Positions 21,950 to 32,625 of a DNA stretch of 54,489 bases are shown here, piece by piece. The notes beneath the pieces were generated by a model that had not been told where the DNA came from, did no database searches, and saw only the letters and a list, made by a program, of their open reading frames with translations. Each line of letters opens with the position of its first letter. Position 1 is the first letter of the stretch. A program made the translations under genes and the position numbers. This DNA is from Gracilaria vermiculophylla. Taxonomy: Eukaryota > Rhodophyta > Florideophyceae > Gracilariales > Gracilariaceae. The stretch covers positions 931,737 to 986,225 of the forward strand of contig JAHNZQ020003150.1 of NCBI GenBank assembly GCA_019155205.2, written 5' to 3'.

Positions 21950-22540
21950 TCAAAGTCCGAGTTCTTTTCGGGCTCTTTCCCCGAGTGTAGGAAAAGTGCT
22001 TTTGCGTTGCACGGACTTCAGAACGAGCCCGGGTACGTCTACGTACATGCACGAAAGATGCTCCACAGTGTCTTCCGAATCCGGGAGTCCCTTCCAACGT
22101 ACATGAACGAATGACTTGTTCTTTTGCATGACGAATTTCATCCATCGCGCCACAAGCATCCCGGTCTCAGACGATAGCGCATGTGACATGATAGATTTCG
22201 TGCCCAAAGAATTGTCATGGTAGAATTTTAGCCGGGATCCATGTATGTTTTCTATGGTGCCATTTCTGAGATATTCTACTTGGTATACATAATTTTAAAG
22301 CGGTTGTGAGACGCGTCGCTGGCCTTTCCAGCGAATTGCAAGCTTCTGTCAAGCTAGAAATTCCTCACGAGCAACTAACACAAAATCACCAACCGCAAAA
22401 TTTTGCCAGATGTTCTCGAGAGGCCCAAGTTCGAGACTTATCACGATTGCGCTGTAGTGTGGCGTGCACCATGGGATGCAACTCAACACATCGGGATCTT
22501 AGAGTGTCAATGTTTGGAAGGCGTTCTCGTTGGGCTTCCT
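21950..22540 (-). pseudogene. chromovirus integrase C-terminal region and chromodomain
   Basis: From about 22540 leftwards on the minus strand the sequence reads an integrase C-terminal (GPY/F-like) segment with FAVGDFVLVAREEF and KLAIRWKGP. It then runs into LKFYHDNSLGTKS and a chromodomain (VARWMKF..., SFVHVRWKGLPDSEDTVEHLS, YVDVPGLV) ending at 21950. Such chromodomains bind histone marks and steer integration of chromoviruses into chromatin. Stops and shifts occur between the pieces; the chromodomain itself (21950-22207) is open. It stops 11 bp before the 3' LTR. Confidence 0.75.
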
Positions 22541-22666
22541 ATTGAAAAACAGTTGAGCAACTCCGGCGCTCCTGCGCTGGTTCGCTGTACGTGTCGCATG
22601 ACTTTCATACTCCTCCTCCTTTCCTGAGGACGTCGGCCCATCTCGAGCTGTGCTGTCAGCCGGGCA
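22541..22666 (+). repeat. left arm of a 126-bp near-perfect inverted repeat at an assembly gap
   Basis: Runs up to the N block and is the reverse complement of 22781-22906 with one mismatch seen. The gene content (minus-strand integrase) continues on both outer sides, so one arm is probably an assembly artefact. Confidence 0.85.
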
Positions 22667-22766
22667 NNNNNNNNNNNNNNNNNNNNNNNNNNNNNNNNNN
22701 NNNNNNNNNNNNNNNNNNNNNNNNNNNNNNNNNNNNNNNNNNNNNNNNNNNNNNNNNNNNNNNNNN
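22667..22766. other. assembly gap (100 N)
   Basis: Exactly 100 N, flanked by inverted copies of the same 126 bp, so contig joining here is suspect. Confidence 0.99.
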
Positions 22767-22780
22767 TGTAAGATACTCTC

Positions 22781-22906
22781 TGCCCGGCTGACAGCACAGC
22801 TCGAGATGGGCCGACGTCCTCAGGAAAGGAGGAGGAGTATGAAAGTCATGTGACACGTACAGCGAACCAGCGCAGGAGCGCCGGAGTTGCTCAACTGTTT
22901 TTCAAT
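22781..22906 (-). repeat. right arm of the 126-bp inverted repeat at the gap
   Basis: Reverse complement of 22541-22666. It is followed on the right by intact minus-strand integrase sequence, so this arm is the more likely to be in its true orientation. Confidence 0.85.
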
Positions 22907-23383
22907 ACTTCCATCGATGTAGTTGACGTCAACGTAGATGTGCCCAAAAAATTAGATATTGATGGTCTCGGTTTCACGCCTGTAAAGGCCGTGATAAGAG
23001 CGATATAGCCACGGCTTGGTGGAGGAGAGTTGTTCAATGCGCTCTGAATGATTGGCAGCAGATTGGCCGGTTCCTTGAAATGCAACTGAAGTTCTGACAC
23101 GAAGGCTTGGAACGTGCGCAACAGCTCCTTCCCGAGACTTTCCACGGCTGCCATGCTCCAAGGAGTGTATGGGAGCCTGAAGTGGTGAGAAACGCGGAGG
23201 CCTTTCGTGACAAGACGAACGGTCTCGTTCTTGAAGTGTGTTGGTCCGTCGAACATCATACCATTCGGAACATTATAGGCCGCAAACCAATCGATTATTG
23301 CGAGGACAGCGTTTTCAGCTCCCGTACCCGTTGTAGAGAAAAACCATTTGTAGTCTAAATGATCGTCCGTAAGCATGAGGACG
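22907..23383 (-). pseudogene. chromovirus integrase core, second half (D...35...E)
   Basis: Open minus-strand stretch starting YVLMLTDDHLDYKWFFSTTG. The second catalytic Asp is in MMFDGPTHFKNE and the Glu is in PWSMAAVESLGK, exactly 35 residues apart, the canonical spacing of retroviral integrase cores. It then shows LPIIQSALNNSPPPSRGY, the conserved segment after the core. The integrase inserts the element's cDNA into host DNA. It is cut off on its N-terminal side by the Tc1 element at 23386-24663, and downstream by the gap. Except for these breaks the frame is undamaged. Confidence 0.85.
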
Positions 23384-23385
23384 TA

Positions 23386-24663
23386 CAGACTGTTTCAAAA
23401 ACATACGACATGCTGTGAAATCTCAAAAAACAAACAAATGTATACTGTACGCCTACAAAAATAAATTTCAGAAAAAAGTAAAGTCAAAAAACCGTTTCAA
23501 AAACATATGATCATCAATAACAAATTTTTACTGCGCGACGCTCAATAGTTTATTTTGCTTTTTTTGGTTGCTGTATAACGCTAATGCAACATTTTGGCAT
23601 CGAACTGATGTACTTTTCTATAATTGAAACTGTTATAGATTTCCAGCAATTTTGATACAGTTTTTGAGTTCAAAAACTGTCTGTAACTACCTTCCATGCG
23701 CATAAACCATTCTCGCCAGCAGTCCCCAAACGTTTTCAACTGGGTTCAAATCTGGTGAGCGCGCCGGCCACTCTAGAACAGATACTTCAGAATCCTGTAG
23801 CCAATTTTTGATTAAAGACGAAGTGTGTACAGACGCATTATCTTGTTGAAAAATGAAATTTTTTTCATGAAATCATAAACCAAAGGGTAGCAAATAATTT
23901 TATAGAACTTCTTAATATTTTTCCGCATTCATGTTTGTTTCAATGAAGGCAATTTTCGTTAGACATTTTTCAGAAATGCCTGCCCAAGCCATTACAGAGC
24001 CTCCACCGGAATGCCTTGAATAAAACTCATGACGTTCCTTACGAAGATCGTGCCAATACAATTTGTAGCAACCTGGTCCGTCCAGATTGAACTTTTTTTC
24101 ATCAGTAAAAATAACATTTTCCCATTCTTTTTTCCAGTAGACTTTTCCAGCACACCAGTCAACCCTCTTCTGCTTGTGATAGTCTTGGAGAAAGAAATTA
24201 TTTTTCATTCTTTTATATTTAAATAAATTTGTTCTATTTATCTGCCTCCATATAGTAGATTTTGAAACGTTGAGATTGAGATTTTTTCCAATTTTTTTGC
24301 ACATTACTTTTCCTTTACACAACTCCCTTTAAGTACTCTTTTGTCTGCTGGGCTGAGCTTCTTCGGGCGTCCCGGAGATCGTTTTAAGCCATTTAGAGTC
24401 GGGGTTTTGAGAAAAGTAGCAATTGTGACCCTAGAACTCTTTAATTTTTTTAGCGATAGCACTGTTAGAATGTTTCTCGGCGTTCAACGTAATGATTTGA
24501 AGCTGTTTTTGCTTGGAAAGTGGCGGACCTCGAGCCATTTTTACTAGAAAGAAGACGGTGTACGTATCTTTTTGAAACGATTCAACATAGACTATGTGCA
24601 AAATCTAGTCTACAGTACAGTTTTGGCGCATTTTTGAGGGGTAATGTGTTTTGAAACGCACTG
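23386..24663 (-). mobile_element. Tc1/mariner transposon, copy 1, inserted in the chromovirus integrase
   Basis: 1278 bp between TA dinucleotides (23384-23385 and 24664-24665). Ends are imperfect inverted repeats: CAGACTGTTTCAAAAACATA on the left, and CAGTGCGTTTCAAAACACAT when the right end is read inwards. The same element is at 32997-34275 (1279 bp). It carries one minus-strand transposase gene, now broken. Skipping the insert and one TA restores the integrase reading frame, so the insertion hit a frame that was still open. Confidence 0.9.
23560..24538 (-). pseudogene. Tc1-family DD34E transposase, decayed
   Basis: Starts MARGPPLSKQKQLQIITLN at 24538 with a helix-turn-helix region (SNSAIAKKI; VSKSTIWRQINR). 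The first catalytic Asp is in IFTDEKKFNLDG (~24090), the second in FIFQQDNASVHTS (~23845) and the Glu in SPDLNPVENVWG (~23735). Counting along the frame gives 34 residues between the second Asp and the Glu, the Tc1 spacing. Stops occur near 24330, after MNAEKY (23912), in front of the second Asp, and near the C-terminus, so it is inactive. The enzyme would excise and reinsert the element at TA. Confidence 0.85.
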
Positions 24664-24665
24664 TA

Positions 24666-24960
24666 TTTCTGCCGAGTTGGACTCGGACCGATTTCGATAT
24701 AATCGAACTGCAGTAAGTCGCTCGGCTTGGGGCCATGAACGGCGGGTCCAAACGGTCGCGGGACTTTTTTTACTCCAAGCGTGGAGATGCAGTGAATTCA
24801 GGCCTTTGCGAATGCTTTGAAATCGGTGGCCATGGTGTCTCAGAAGTAATTCTTGGCGAGCGTAGGGGCTGTCGCTTGTTGTCCACGGTGAACAGCGGGG
24901 CCCCAGTGAGCGACTATGCAGAGACGTAGCTGGATGTCCGTGGATTCGTCTGGGATCCAT
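24666..24960 (-). pseudogene. chromovirus integrase zinc domain and first core strand
   Basis: Minus-strand reading gives the HHCC zinc-binding module: CIVAHWGPAVHRGQQAT with two His, then FAKACIHCIS with two Cys. The first catalytic Asp follows in LLQFDYIEIG (~24700). It continues across the Tc1 insertion into 23383. One stop is seen (after AKNYF), so the frame is not fully intact. It marks the N-terminal third of the integrase. Confidence 0.75.
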
Positions 24961-25039
24961 ACGGCGTCCTCTGAGGTGACCTATTATCCCTGGACATGCC
25001 TTATGTGCTTTGGACGGGTTTAACTGTTGTTTGACTGGG

Positions 25040-26820
25040 CTTATGCGATTTTTTCAACTGATGGCCAGCAGAAGGAGTCGAAATCCGTGGTTGGTAGGAC
25101 TGGGATATGGATCAGACGGCATACTGCACGGAATGTTGACCAGCGAGTCATCATGTCAACCCAGACATTGTTCAGTCCGCTGATATGAAAGCAGGTGTAC
25201 GAGTAAGAACTAAGCCGTACTGCCCATCAGAAGACCTAACGAGTCGATGACTGACTGAGGTCTGGTACCATAGACAAGGAATCGAACAAGAGTACTAAGT
25301 TGTTGTGGTCAGTGAACAGGTCAAATCCCGCTGAAATCGCCGCTAACCAATGCATTCGCTCAATGGTGGCCACCATGGGGAATCCTTATTTTTCTAATGT
25401 AGACCATCCGAGCCGTGTGGCGTTGAATCGCCCCGAACAGAATGCAAGAGGGCTGTAGCGTTGTTCTTCGTGATCCTCCGCTAAGTCTTCGACAGGCTCC
25501 TGCGTTACGATTCCAGACCATACTCTATCAGGTGCATCGGTGTAGAGGCAAAAGCCGCTGTGTTTCGTTGCGTTGTGCAAGAGTAACGAGAAGCGCGAGA
25601 GCAGTCTTGCATCGCTCAAAGGATTTTGATTACTGTTTGCACTAGCCGAGTGCCACTAGTGTGATGAAGGCAATCGCACGCTTTGTGCGTTTGCTGGCTT
25701 CATCATATACACGTTCCATGAAGTCAAGAAGGGGAGAAATATCGGTTAAGAAGTCGGGAATTTCTGTCTTCAACCATTGCATAGCGCAGAGAAACTGTTG
25801 CAGGTGTGCCCCTGTGGTTGGAGGTTCCATGTTGAGGAGACCTTCTAGTTGGCGAGGGTCGTGTCGGACGCCCTCGGCTGTGATGATTCTTCCACACCAG
25901 CGAAGGGATTTGGCAAACAGTATGCATTTATTCGAATGTAATGGCATTGAGAAGCGCGCGCAGGTTTGGAAAAGAACGCGAATGCTTTCCAACAATCTTT
26001 TGACAGTTGAGTCATGCAGAAGGATGTCGTCCAACCAGTACAGTAGATCTCTGAGAAGCTTCTTGAGCAAGATTCCCGCCAAAACTGATTTCAGATGCGT
26101 GTTGGCAATTGTTGTTCCGTGAATCACTCTGGTCGGTAAAAACACGCCGTCCGGTGTTTTCAGCCAGCGATCTTCAGTAGTTTTTGTTCTATACTTGGCA
26201 TCGGATATTGATGCTTCACAGTTTAGTGATTAATGGGACGCAGGTCAACAGTGAAGCAGAATTGGGCAGGTACTGGTTTGAGTACAATCAGAGGTGCTGA
26301 TGCCTACGGAGAGGAGGGGTTGGAGTAAGCCGTTCCGGAACTGACAAGATTGGAGACAAAATCTTCAAGAAACTTTCTTTGGTCCTGGGAGTACTTTCAA
26401 AGGCTAACGCGCACTGGGCGTGCATCAGAAGTGAGCTGAATCTTTAGAGGCTTGACCTGCGCTGAAGGCCCGGAGGACAACGATGTGCGAAAGATGTCAA
26501 TGTGGTCATAGACAGTTTTTTTGAGTTGTACTGCGTCCTTATTTTGAAGGCCGTTCTGGACTGCTAACTCAATCGTGTTTTCCGCTGCGTTGCAAATGTC
26601 CTTGTGTTGCGCGCTGTCAATTTGGTCCAGAAGAGAAGGGTCTGGGAAGGGATCGTGGTTTTCGTGTGCTTTTTGATAGTAGATCCTGTGGCGGTGCGGA
26701 GCATTTTTTGTCTGTCCCGATTCGGTAGTAGATTTCGTTGAAAGGGAGGCTATGAGGCGGGTAAAGGAACCGCCCGTTGATTCTGCGGATGGGTTTCCCA
26801 CTTCGGAGCAATGAGAGGCG
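25040..26820 (-). pseudogene. chromovirus reverse transcriptase and RNase H
   Basis: Order on the minus strand: pre-RT segment with KIQLTSDARPVRVSL (~26420), then FCFTVDLRPINH (~26240). The RT catalytic box LYWLDDILLHDS (~26040; the usual YxDD appears here as WLDD) is followed by thumb/connection sequence to 25642. RNase H comes next, with HSGFCLYTDAPDRVWSG (~25560), STLEK, LFTDHNNLV (~25320) and HISGLNNVWVDMMTRWS (~25160). Stops and frame changes occur at several points, for example after VRVSL and after STLEK. RT and RNase H copy the element RNA into DNA. Boundaries are approximate. Confidence 0.8.
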
Positions 26821-27020
26821 TTGAGAGCGAACCTATTGTTGTCTAACAGAGTGCAATTGTCTACTTAGAGATATTGTAGCACAAATCGTTCTATGAAGAG
26901 GTCTTCGGTTGCGAGAACGTCGTCCGCAACAAGGAAAGATATATTCAAGAGTGCCAGGTTTCCTACGGCAAGTTGCAAAATGGTGCGGGATGCAGTCCAT
27001 TTTCTTGAGAAAGTGAATTT

Positions 27021-28897
27021 CTACGCGAACCCTGCACTTTTCTTCTGAAGCGCAACGGCTAACGATACTTTTCCAATGGGGGAAAGCGCGCCGATAACTT
27101 TTGCTGCCGCGCTTTCTGCAAACGAGGGAGAGACAATGCTGTCGTCGCTTCCATCGTTAAAACGCCGTGTGGTGTCCATGGACGCAATGCCGTTAGACAC
27201 GATGACAAGACAATCCGTTGCAGTGGCTAGCTTGAGACGTGCGACGACTCGGGGGTTTCTTTGAGAGTTTTTGGATGTTTGAGAGCGCGTAGAGCGAGCG
27301 AGGCGGTCTGCGGCCTTCTTGGCAGCTATCACAGCCTTGAGAGCTTCTTTTTTCTTATCCTTTGACTTCAAAGAGTCTTCAATCCAATGCCGCTCTTCTT
27401 TATTTTGACATGGAGGATGGGGACAGAAAGGTGGTGGTCGTCGCGAAGTGCTCTGCCGCGTGGATGGTTTGCAGGATGGGGAGGAACGTGTGGCGTGATT
27501 GATGAAATTTGTCATGCAAAAGAACAAGGGGAGTGTGTGGCATGTGCTTCAAGTGTTGTCGTAATAAAGTGAAGCTGTGGGGCCTGTGTCATGCTTCGAG
27601 GCTTGGGGCCTCGCGATTTCTGTGGAGGATCGTTGTCGATAAATTGGAATGCTTCTCCAACTGTCATCGCATGTTTCATGAAGCCTTTGAAATCGGAGTT
27701 GAGAGAGGCATAGACCAATTCTAAGTCAGTTTCTAGACTTGTTAAAGAGACCGTGGCTTGATTGCTGAGACAAAACGGCCGGCGGAGAGCATAGGATGCT
27801 CGTTCGTGACCCATGTAGTACAGGGGCTCTTAAAGAAATATGGTGGTGTGGCTTTATGACGTTACATTCGTAAGGAGGGCTCGTATTTTATTATATGAGC
27901 CACGTGGTGCATAATTCGGCCCGCGTGCGCTGCAGTATCCTTAAGAGAGGTTAGAATTTATATTTATTTTACTTCATTTGAGTGGCTAATTAATACAGTA
28001 GAGAGACCTGCCGAGGCGGGCTCCCGGCTTTATAATTAATCTATTTGTCGAGCTCCACCTCTTAAAGAAATAGACGAAGCACCCTTGAGTCGTCATCTAC
28101 TTTTCCGGTTGAAGACTCTAGTCGATCATCCCAAGGTTTCTGAGCCACCGATCCCCAGGTCGCCTCATAGCAGCGCCTGTAGAAGCATTGTCCGCCCGGT
28201 GAAACTCCCTCTCCGCTTGGTGTTTGTGGACCCCCTTTAAGAATTTCCTCGGCTTACGACAGCGAATACCGGAGACCACTTTTAGGAAATCGCACTTTTG
28301 GAGTCAAAAAAGACTTTTAACGAACGATGTGCTCTACTACCTCGAAAGGAGAACTGACAGTACCACAGCCCAGGGCAGACCATGACGTGTTAGTGATGAC
28401 AAATACGTTGTAAACAGGTGTTTCATACGTAAACAAGAGAAGGGGTCCTACATGTACATTGAAACCTCTTTTGGAATTATGGCTTCAATTGTAGCGGTGG
28501 TTATCATGTCTTTGTCGTCTTCGGCCTCTGATTCCAGTTATGTCCATAGTTTTTCGTCTGTCAGATCGTCCACTGTGTGTACACCGGAGATATAGCTAAC
28601 ATCGATCGATGACTCAAGCCTTTCGGCATCAACACCGTACTAAAGATTGACTGGGTGAACAAGTTCTATGGTAGTTGAACCCACAACAGCTAGTTGCAGG
28701 GCCCGGGCCGTCACTTCTTTGGCATACTGGTGATAATGCCGCAAGAAGACTTGGATGGCCTTTGGAGTGGTCGATAGAAGACGCGGATGATTAATTGAGA
28801 AAGCAGCCGAAGATGGCGGTTGGAGAGTGTTGTTTTCCGCATGATTTTGCTCAGCGTTTGATGGTGATGAAGAATGTGGCGTCGCAGCGGACTCCAT
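27021..28897 (-). pseudogene. chromovirus gag and protease-like segment, split by an LTR-like insertion
   Basis: Gag starts at 28897 (MESAATPHSSS) and reads through FSINHPRLLSTTPKAIQVF to VHPVNL, where an in-frame stop appears (28640). It continues in the same frame with further stops. The 554-bp element at 27814-28367 interrupts it; beyond that it resumes (GHERASYALRRPF; DFKGFMKHAMTVGEAFQF). A zinc-knuckle-like CPHPPCQNKEERHW follows at ~27430. The region 27260-27021 resembles a protease, but the active-site motif reads NDGSDD instead of D(S/T)G, so it is degenerate. Gag would form the particle that packages element RNA. Confidence 0.7.
27814..28367 (+). mobile_element. 554-bp LTR-like element, copy C, inserted in gag
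   Basis: Starts TGTAGTACAGGGGCTC and ends CTGACAGTACCACA, with flanks accca/gccca as a 5-bp target duplication with one mismatch. It is exactly 554 bp, like copies B and D. Ends form a short imperfect inverted repeat (TGTNGTACNGTN). Internal position ~390-430 reads SIVRPVKLPLRLVFVDPL followed by a stop, homologous to the protease start at 2024. It is oriented opposite to the host chromovirus. Either a solo LTR or a short non-autonomous LTR element. Confidence 0.8.
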
Positions 28898-28947
28898 TGT
28901 TGTTGATTGAACAAAATGCGATACGACCGTAGTATCGCAGTGATCAC

Positions 28948-29161
28948 TGTGAGTGGATGTGGCGCAGAGGTCTGTGCAAGTGTGCAACGCTCGATGCCTC
29001 CGAGTTCACTGAGGAGGCGAGGGGCGACTCCTTAAGAGGAGCCACGGTGTTTCCCTATCTGGAAACACCATGCTAAGTGCTACCTAAAAAGATGACGTGT
29101 GCACTGCAACCCACGCGTTGGGTTACAGTGCCTGTGAAGTGAATTTTTCGCATCCACTACA
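28948..29161 (-). repeat. 5' LTR of the chromovirus
   Basis: 214 bp with TG...CA ends; pairs with 21726-21939. It lies 50 bp upstream of the gag ATG at 28897, so the primer-binding site and leader are very short. The right flank taaac matches the far flank taaat at four of five bases. Confidence 0.9.
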
Positions 29162-30189
29162 TAAACACACAACCAAAAATTGTTATGATCTAGTTTCTGA
29201 AGTAGTTCACGACTTTTTGTCTTCTTCAGCTCCTTCTGAATTTCGTTGAAACACCCCATTTTTTAATCGTGGTGGAATGAGAGATGGAATATGTTTCTGC
29301 TGACAAAATTCTTGATGACAACGATAAGCAAACTCAGTGTATTGTACATGACTCTTCGTGATTTGTAGAAATCTTGGAGCTTTATGTAGAGGCCAGTTTT
29401 GATTGTATCAGAGCGCCACAGTTGTTCACTATTGTAAGAGAAGAGAAACATGGATTGAAGTCTACGTATTTTAGTTTCTTGAATGCAAATCTAATCATTA
29501 GAGTTTGCGTACAAACGATTTCCTTCGTGCTGAGAGAACTACTTTACACTAAACTGAAAAGCTATAGACGTATAACGATTCAGTTTTTCAATTCTGAACA
29601 TATCCCCTCGTTTATCTATTTGAGCAGCATGTTAAGGTTAAAGATCGCGTTTGTGTATCCTGTGCGCTGGTAATGAAGCGCTTTCTCTGCATTACGGCAA
29701 TACTTGCACGTTCTGACGACCTTATTCTCCTACGCTCTGTCGTGCTCCTTGACTTATTCAACACATACATTACATCAAACTTCATTTTCAAGATATTAAA
29801 TCAACATATCGTCTGGTTTTGTTGCACCTCTTTGCTATTTTGACTTTTGCAGATTCCAATTCCAGATTGGTTTCTATAACATTCGTGAAAAGTTTAAGCT
29901 GATCCCAATTTTTTTTCTGGGAAATTTCTAGCTCCACTGCAACTTTTTTCTTAAAGCTTGAGTAAGTAATGGTAGATTTGAGAGTTTACGCAACGTCCGA
30001 ACTTTTCGCTTGCGCTTAGAATGTCGTGAAACGACTTATATGTTGCAGTTTTAGGCCACAACTGCCAAGCAAGCCATCTCACATCTAACTTAAACGCTCT
30101 CCAAGCGAGAACTGATTCATTGTGAAAAAACAACTGCGGAGGATGCATGCCCATAGGCCTCATCTGAAGGGGTAGCGCCTCCCGCCATT
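29162..30189. other. AT-rich intergenic region, no gene recognised
   Basis: Between the chromovirus and the second Harbinger element. Short frames only (for example 29374-29673 plus). The left terminus of the Harbinger element may lie near its right end but was not resolved. Confidence 0.4.
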
Positions 30190-30196
30190 TATAAAT
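30190..30196 (+). promoter_or_regulatory. TATA box of the Harbinger Myb-like gene
   Basis: TATAAAT in GCCATTTATAAATCCAGC, 76-82 bp upstream of the ATG at 30272. The position fits a core promoter. Confidence 0.5.
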
Positions 30197-30271
30197 CCAG
30201 CCCACATCGCCTACTCCGCGTCTCGACCGACATCTGAACCCCTTTGGGCACGACGGTGCTCATACAACGTT

Positions 30272-31228
30272 ATGTCTGAAAGCGCTTCTTATCCCTATGC
30301 GTCAGTTCATATCGATGACGGGATATCAATCCCATGCAAAACTCCTATCCCACCAGGGGTGATGACCACACCCTGTTTTCCAGCGCAGCCTTCCTCTCGA
30401 ACCCCAAGTCCTCCAAAAAAGAAGCGCATCCGCTTTAGCCATGTGTGGGACGTCTTGCTTCTTAAAGCAGTCTCGGCAGTGGACGGCCATCGATCTCCGT
30501 ACGGTAAGCAGCAGGACAAAATCGAATCCGCTCTTTCTATCTTCTTAAGCTCATGACCGGAGGGGTGCTTCAACAAGATCCAGGAACCAAGTCACAAGAC
30601 CCTCAGTGATAGGTTCAAAAAGATTGTGGCAGACCACCGCGCGGCTGTTAGGGCCAATGTAGCTGCTTCCCGTATAACTGAAGTGCGCGGGGAGAAGGAA
30701 GTATTGTTGTAGGACATGGTCCTGGAAATGGATGAATGGGCGGAGCAGCGCAGGTCGGAGCGGGAAGAGAAGACGGAATCTGACAAACGTCTGCAAGAAG
30801 CGGGGGCACAGATGCGGGATAGTGCGTTAGGCCGAGTAAGCCCCCCGGAATTGGGCAAGACCCGGTCTGGCAGTTCAGCGGAGAAGAAGAAGCGCAGTTT
30901 CCGGATGAACGAGAGGGATGAAGAGCAGCAAGATTTACTTTCTAACCATGTGAAAGAGAAAGCAAATATGGAGCAGAAGAGATTGAAGCTAAATGGGAAA
31001 AGCTTCGAGTTTGACAAATTGAAAGGAAAGGAAGAAGTATTACAAGTCAACTAAGCCCCAGAACATGACATGAAGGTACTAGCGTTGAGTAAGAACCGCA
31101 TTGCTCTGGAATTTGAGCGTGCTGCTCTTGATATAGAGGAACGCAAATCAGCTGTGGATGAGCGTCGCCAGATAATTAGAATGCTTGGAGCTCTAGCTGA
31201 GAAGCTCAAGAAAATCTTACCCTTCTAT
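30272..31228 (+). pseudogene. Harbinger Myb/SANT-like protein, lightly decayed
   Basis: Begins MSESASYPYASVHIDDGIS, with a Pro/Ser-rich leader, a basic KKKRIRF and a SANT-like block FSHVWDVLLLKAVSAVDGH (~30440). A stop follows at ~30555, then DRFKKIVADHRAAVRANVAA in another frame, GEKEVLL-stop-DMVLEMDEWAEQRRSE (~30690-30740) and a long charged coiled coil to ~31220. This is the DNA-binding partner protein of PIF/Harbinger transposons. Only about four disabling changes are seen, fewer than in the copies at 8980 and 14870. It converges on the transposase at 31564-32625, the usual two-gene layout. The C-terminal end is uncertain. Confidence 0.65.
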
Positions 31229-31563
31229 CGTCTTCTTCTCTACAGTGATCTTTCCTGCGCCTCAAACTCCCTCGCCGTGCCGCCTGCGCTCGGCCATCGA
31301 ACGAAAACACAAACTTCAATGGCTGCCACAACTCGCACAGGCAGCAACGCATGCTGTAGTGAACGATTATTGGTTTCCTAATGACTGGTTTTACGTCAAC
31401 TTGAGGTGGAAAGGTAGCACTCAAGGGTAGGGGATCGGCAGTCGAAATATGTTGCCATTTGTCCTTCTTGATGTAGGCAAGTTTTCACGTTCCATAAAAG
31501 TCCGGCGGCCCTATACAAGAGAGCGATGGGGCACTTCCGAATCTTGAGCTACCGCTTGAAGTC
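31229..31563. other. space between the convergent Harbinger genes
   Basis: Probably holds the C-terminal end of the transposase on the minus strand (weak similarity, frame-broken) and the 3' end of the Myb-like gene. No separate gene. Confidence 0.4.
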
Positions 31564-32625
31564 TTATGACGACCACACTTGTTTAAGATCCTTGTACGTC
31601 CACTCGACTGCCTCCCTGACGGCACTCATGAGGGGACTGTACACCCTTTGCGTAGGAGTGGCATTTGCTGGCGAGCACGCTACCTGCAAGTAAACTCTTA
31701 GAATATACGCAGCGTCCGCATAGAGGCAGTATTGCTTGCCATCCACAACCATGTTCTGCCAAAAACTTACATCTAAACCACTCTACCTATAAAGCGTCAT
31801 GTTGTGACGACGCCCGACCTCAGGTCCATACAGGTAGAACATTAGCCCATCAGATTTTGTAATTGTTTGGTAAATCAAACAGTGAAACCTTTTGTGGCCA
31901 GAGTAGCAGACAAGCTGATTCATCGCTGCACCACCCGGCCTGCTATTCTGGATCTTCGTACAGTCCAAGAATCCCATAAAATTTTCCAAGGGGGCATCCT
32001 TTTGGTAAAGAGCATCAGAATAGAGCTCTGCCCTTTCTGTGATAAGGTTGGATCGGAATGTTTCGAACAAATGGCCGCGCAGTTGTACGAATGTTTCGAG
32101 GACTTTCCAGAACACCTCACTCATACACGAACAGTGCATTCCAAACAGAAACTCTATATCTCTTCATCTGCACGGAGATGCCATCCGCCGTAGTACGATG
32201 CAGCTGGCTGTGATTACATCACACCTGTATCGATTTCGCTACGTTGTACATGCCGTCCAACCCAGTGTATTGGCAACCGTCCCAATTTCATGTTTCCTGA
32301 AACGAAATAAAGATAGAGACTCCTGCTCGCTGAAGACATTCAGGTTGAAGTAGGTGCTTGAGATTGTTGAGGATCGTGGGCAAACTCGGGCACGGTCTTT
32401 GGCCAGTATATGTAGTTGTCGACAGTTGTAGAGAAGAAAGACATCGTCAACATCGGCGAGCAACGCTAGATGTAGTAGCTGCCGTTTCCGGTACATCCTG
32501 GAGCGAAGGTTTCTGATGGTGAAGTCTGTTAGACGCATGTTTATTGAAGCTGTAGACGACTGGTCACAGAACTGGCGGGAGGTCACGAGTCTAATAAACT
32601 TATACTCATCCCAGATAATACTCAT
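31564..32625 (-). pseudogene. PIF/Harbinger transposase (DDE_Tnp_4), decayed
   Basis: The N-terminal part (32625-32239) ends with NVFSEQESLSLFRFRKHEIG, the conserved lead-in of PIF transposases. From 32139 the core shows MGFLDCTKIQNSRPGG (first Asp), SGHKRFHCLIYQTITKSDG and YLYGPEVGRRHNMTL. The frame from 31752 then gives LYADAAYILRVYLQV (second Asp) and SAVREAVEWTYKDLKQ (the Glu). All three catalytic acids are present. At least two frame breaks (near 32200 and 31770) disable it. With the Myb-like gene it forms a typical convergent two-gene Harbinger transposon. Confidence 0.8.

Larger units (their letters stand above)
21726..29161 (-). mobile_element. Ty3/gypsy chromovirus, complete layout but dead, with nested insertions
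   Basis: Two 214-bp LTRs (21726-21939 and 28948-29161) enclose, read on the minus strand, gag, a protease-like segment, RT, RNase H, integrase (zinc domain plus core) and a chromodomain. LTR ends are TG...CA and the flanks taaat/taaac form a 5-bp target duplication with one mismatch. By hand count the LTRs differ at 33 of 214 positions (about 85% identity), with no indels. Many stops show that it is inactive. A Tc1 transposon (23386-24663) and a 554-bp LTR-like element (27814-28367) were inserted later, and an assembly gap lies at 22667-22766. Confidence 0.9.

Noticed and set aside
22507..22856. Frames that run through the N block
   Set aside because: They exist only because N is read as open, and the flanks are an inverted duplicate.
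27512..27814. 100-codon gag frame with its own start at 27814
   Set aside because: The ATG is formed at the junction with the inserted 554-bp element; it is the middle of gag, not a separate gene.
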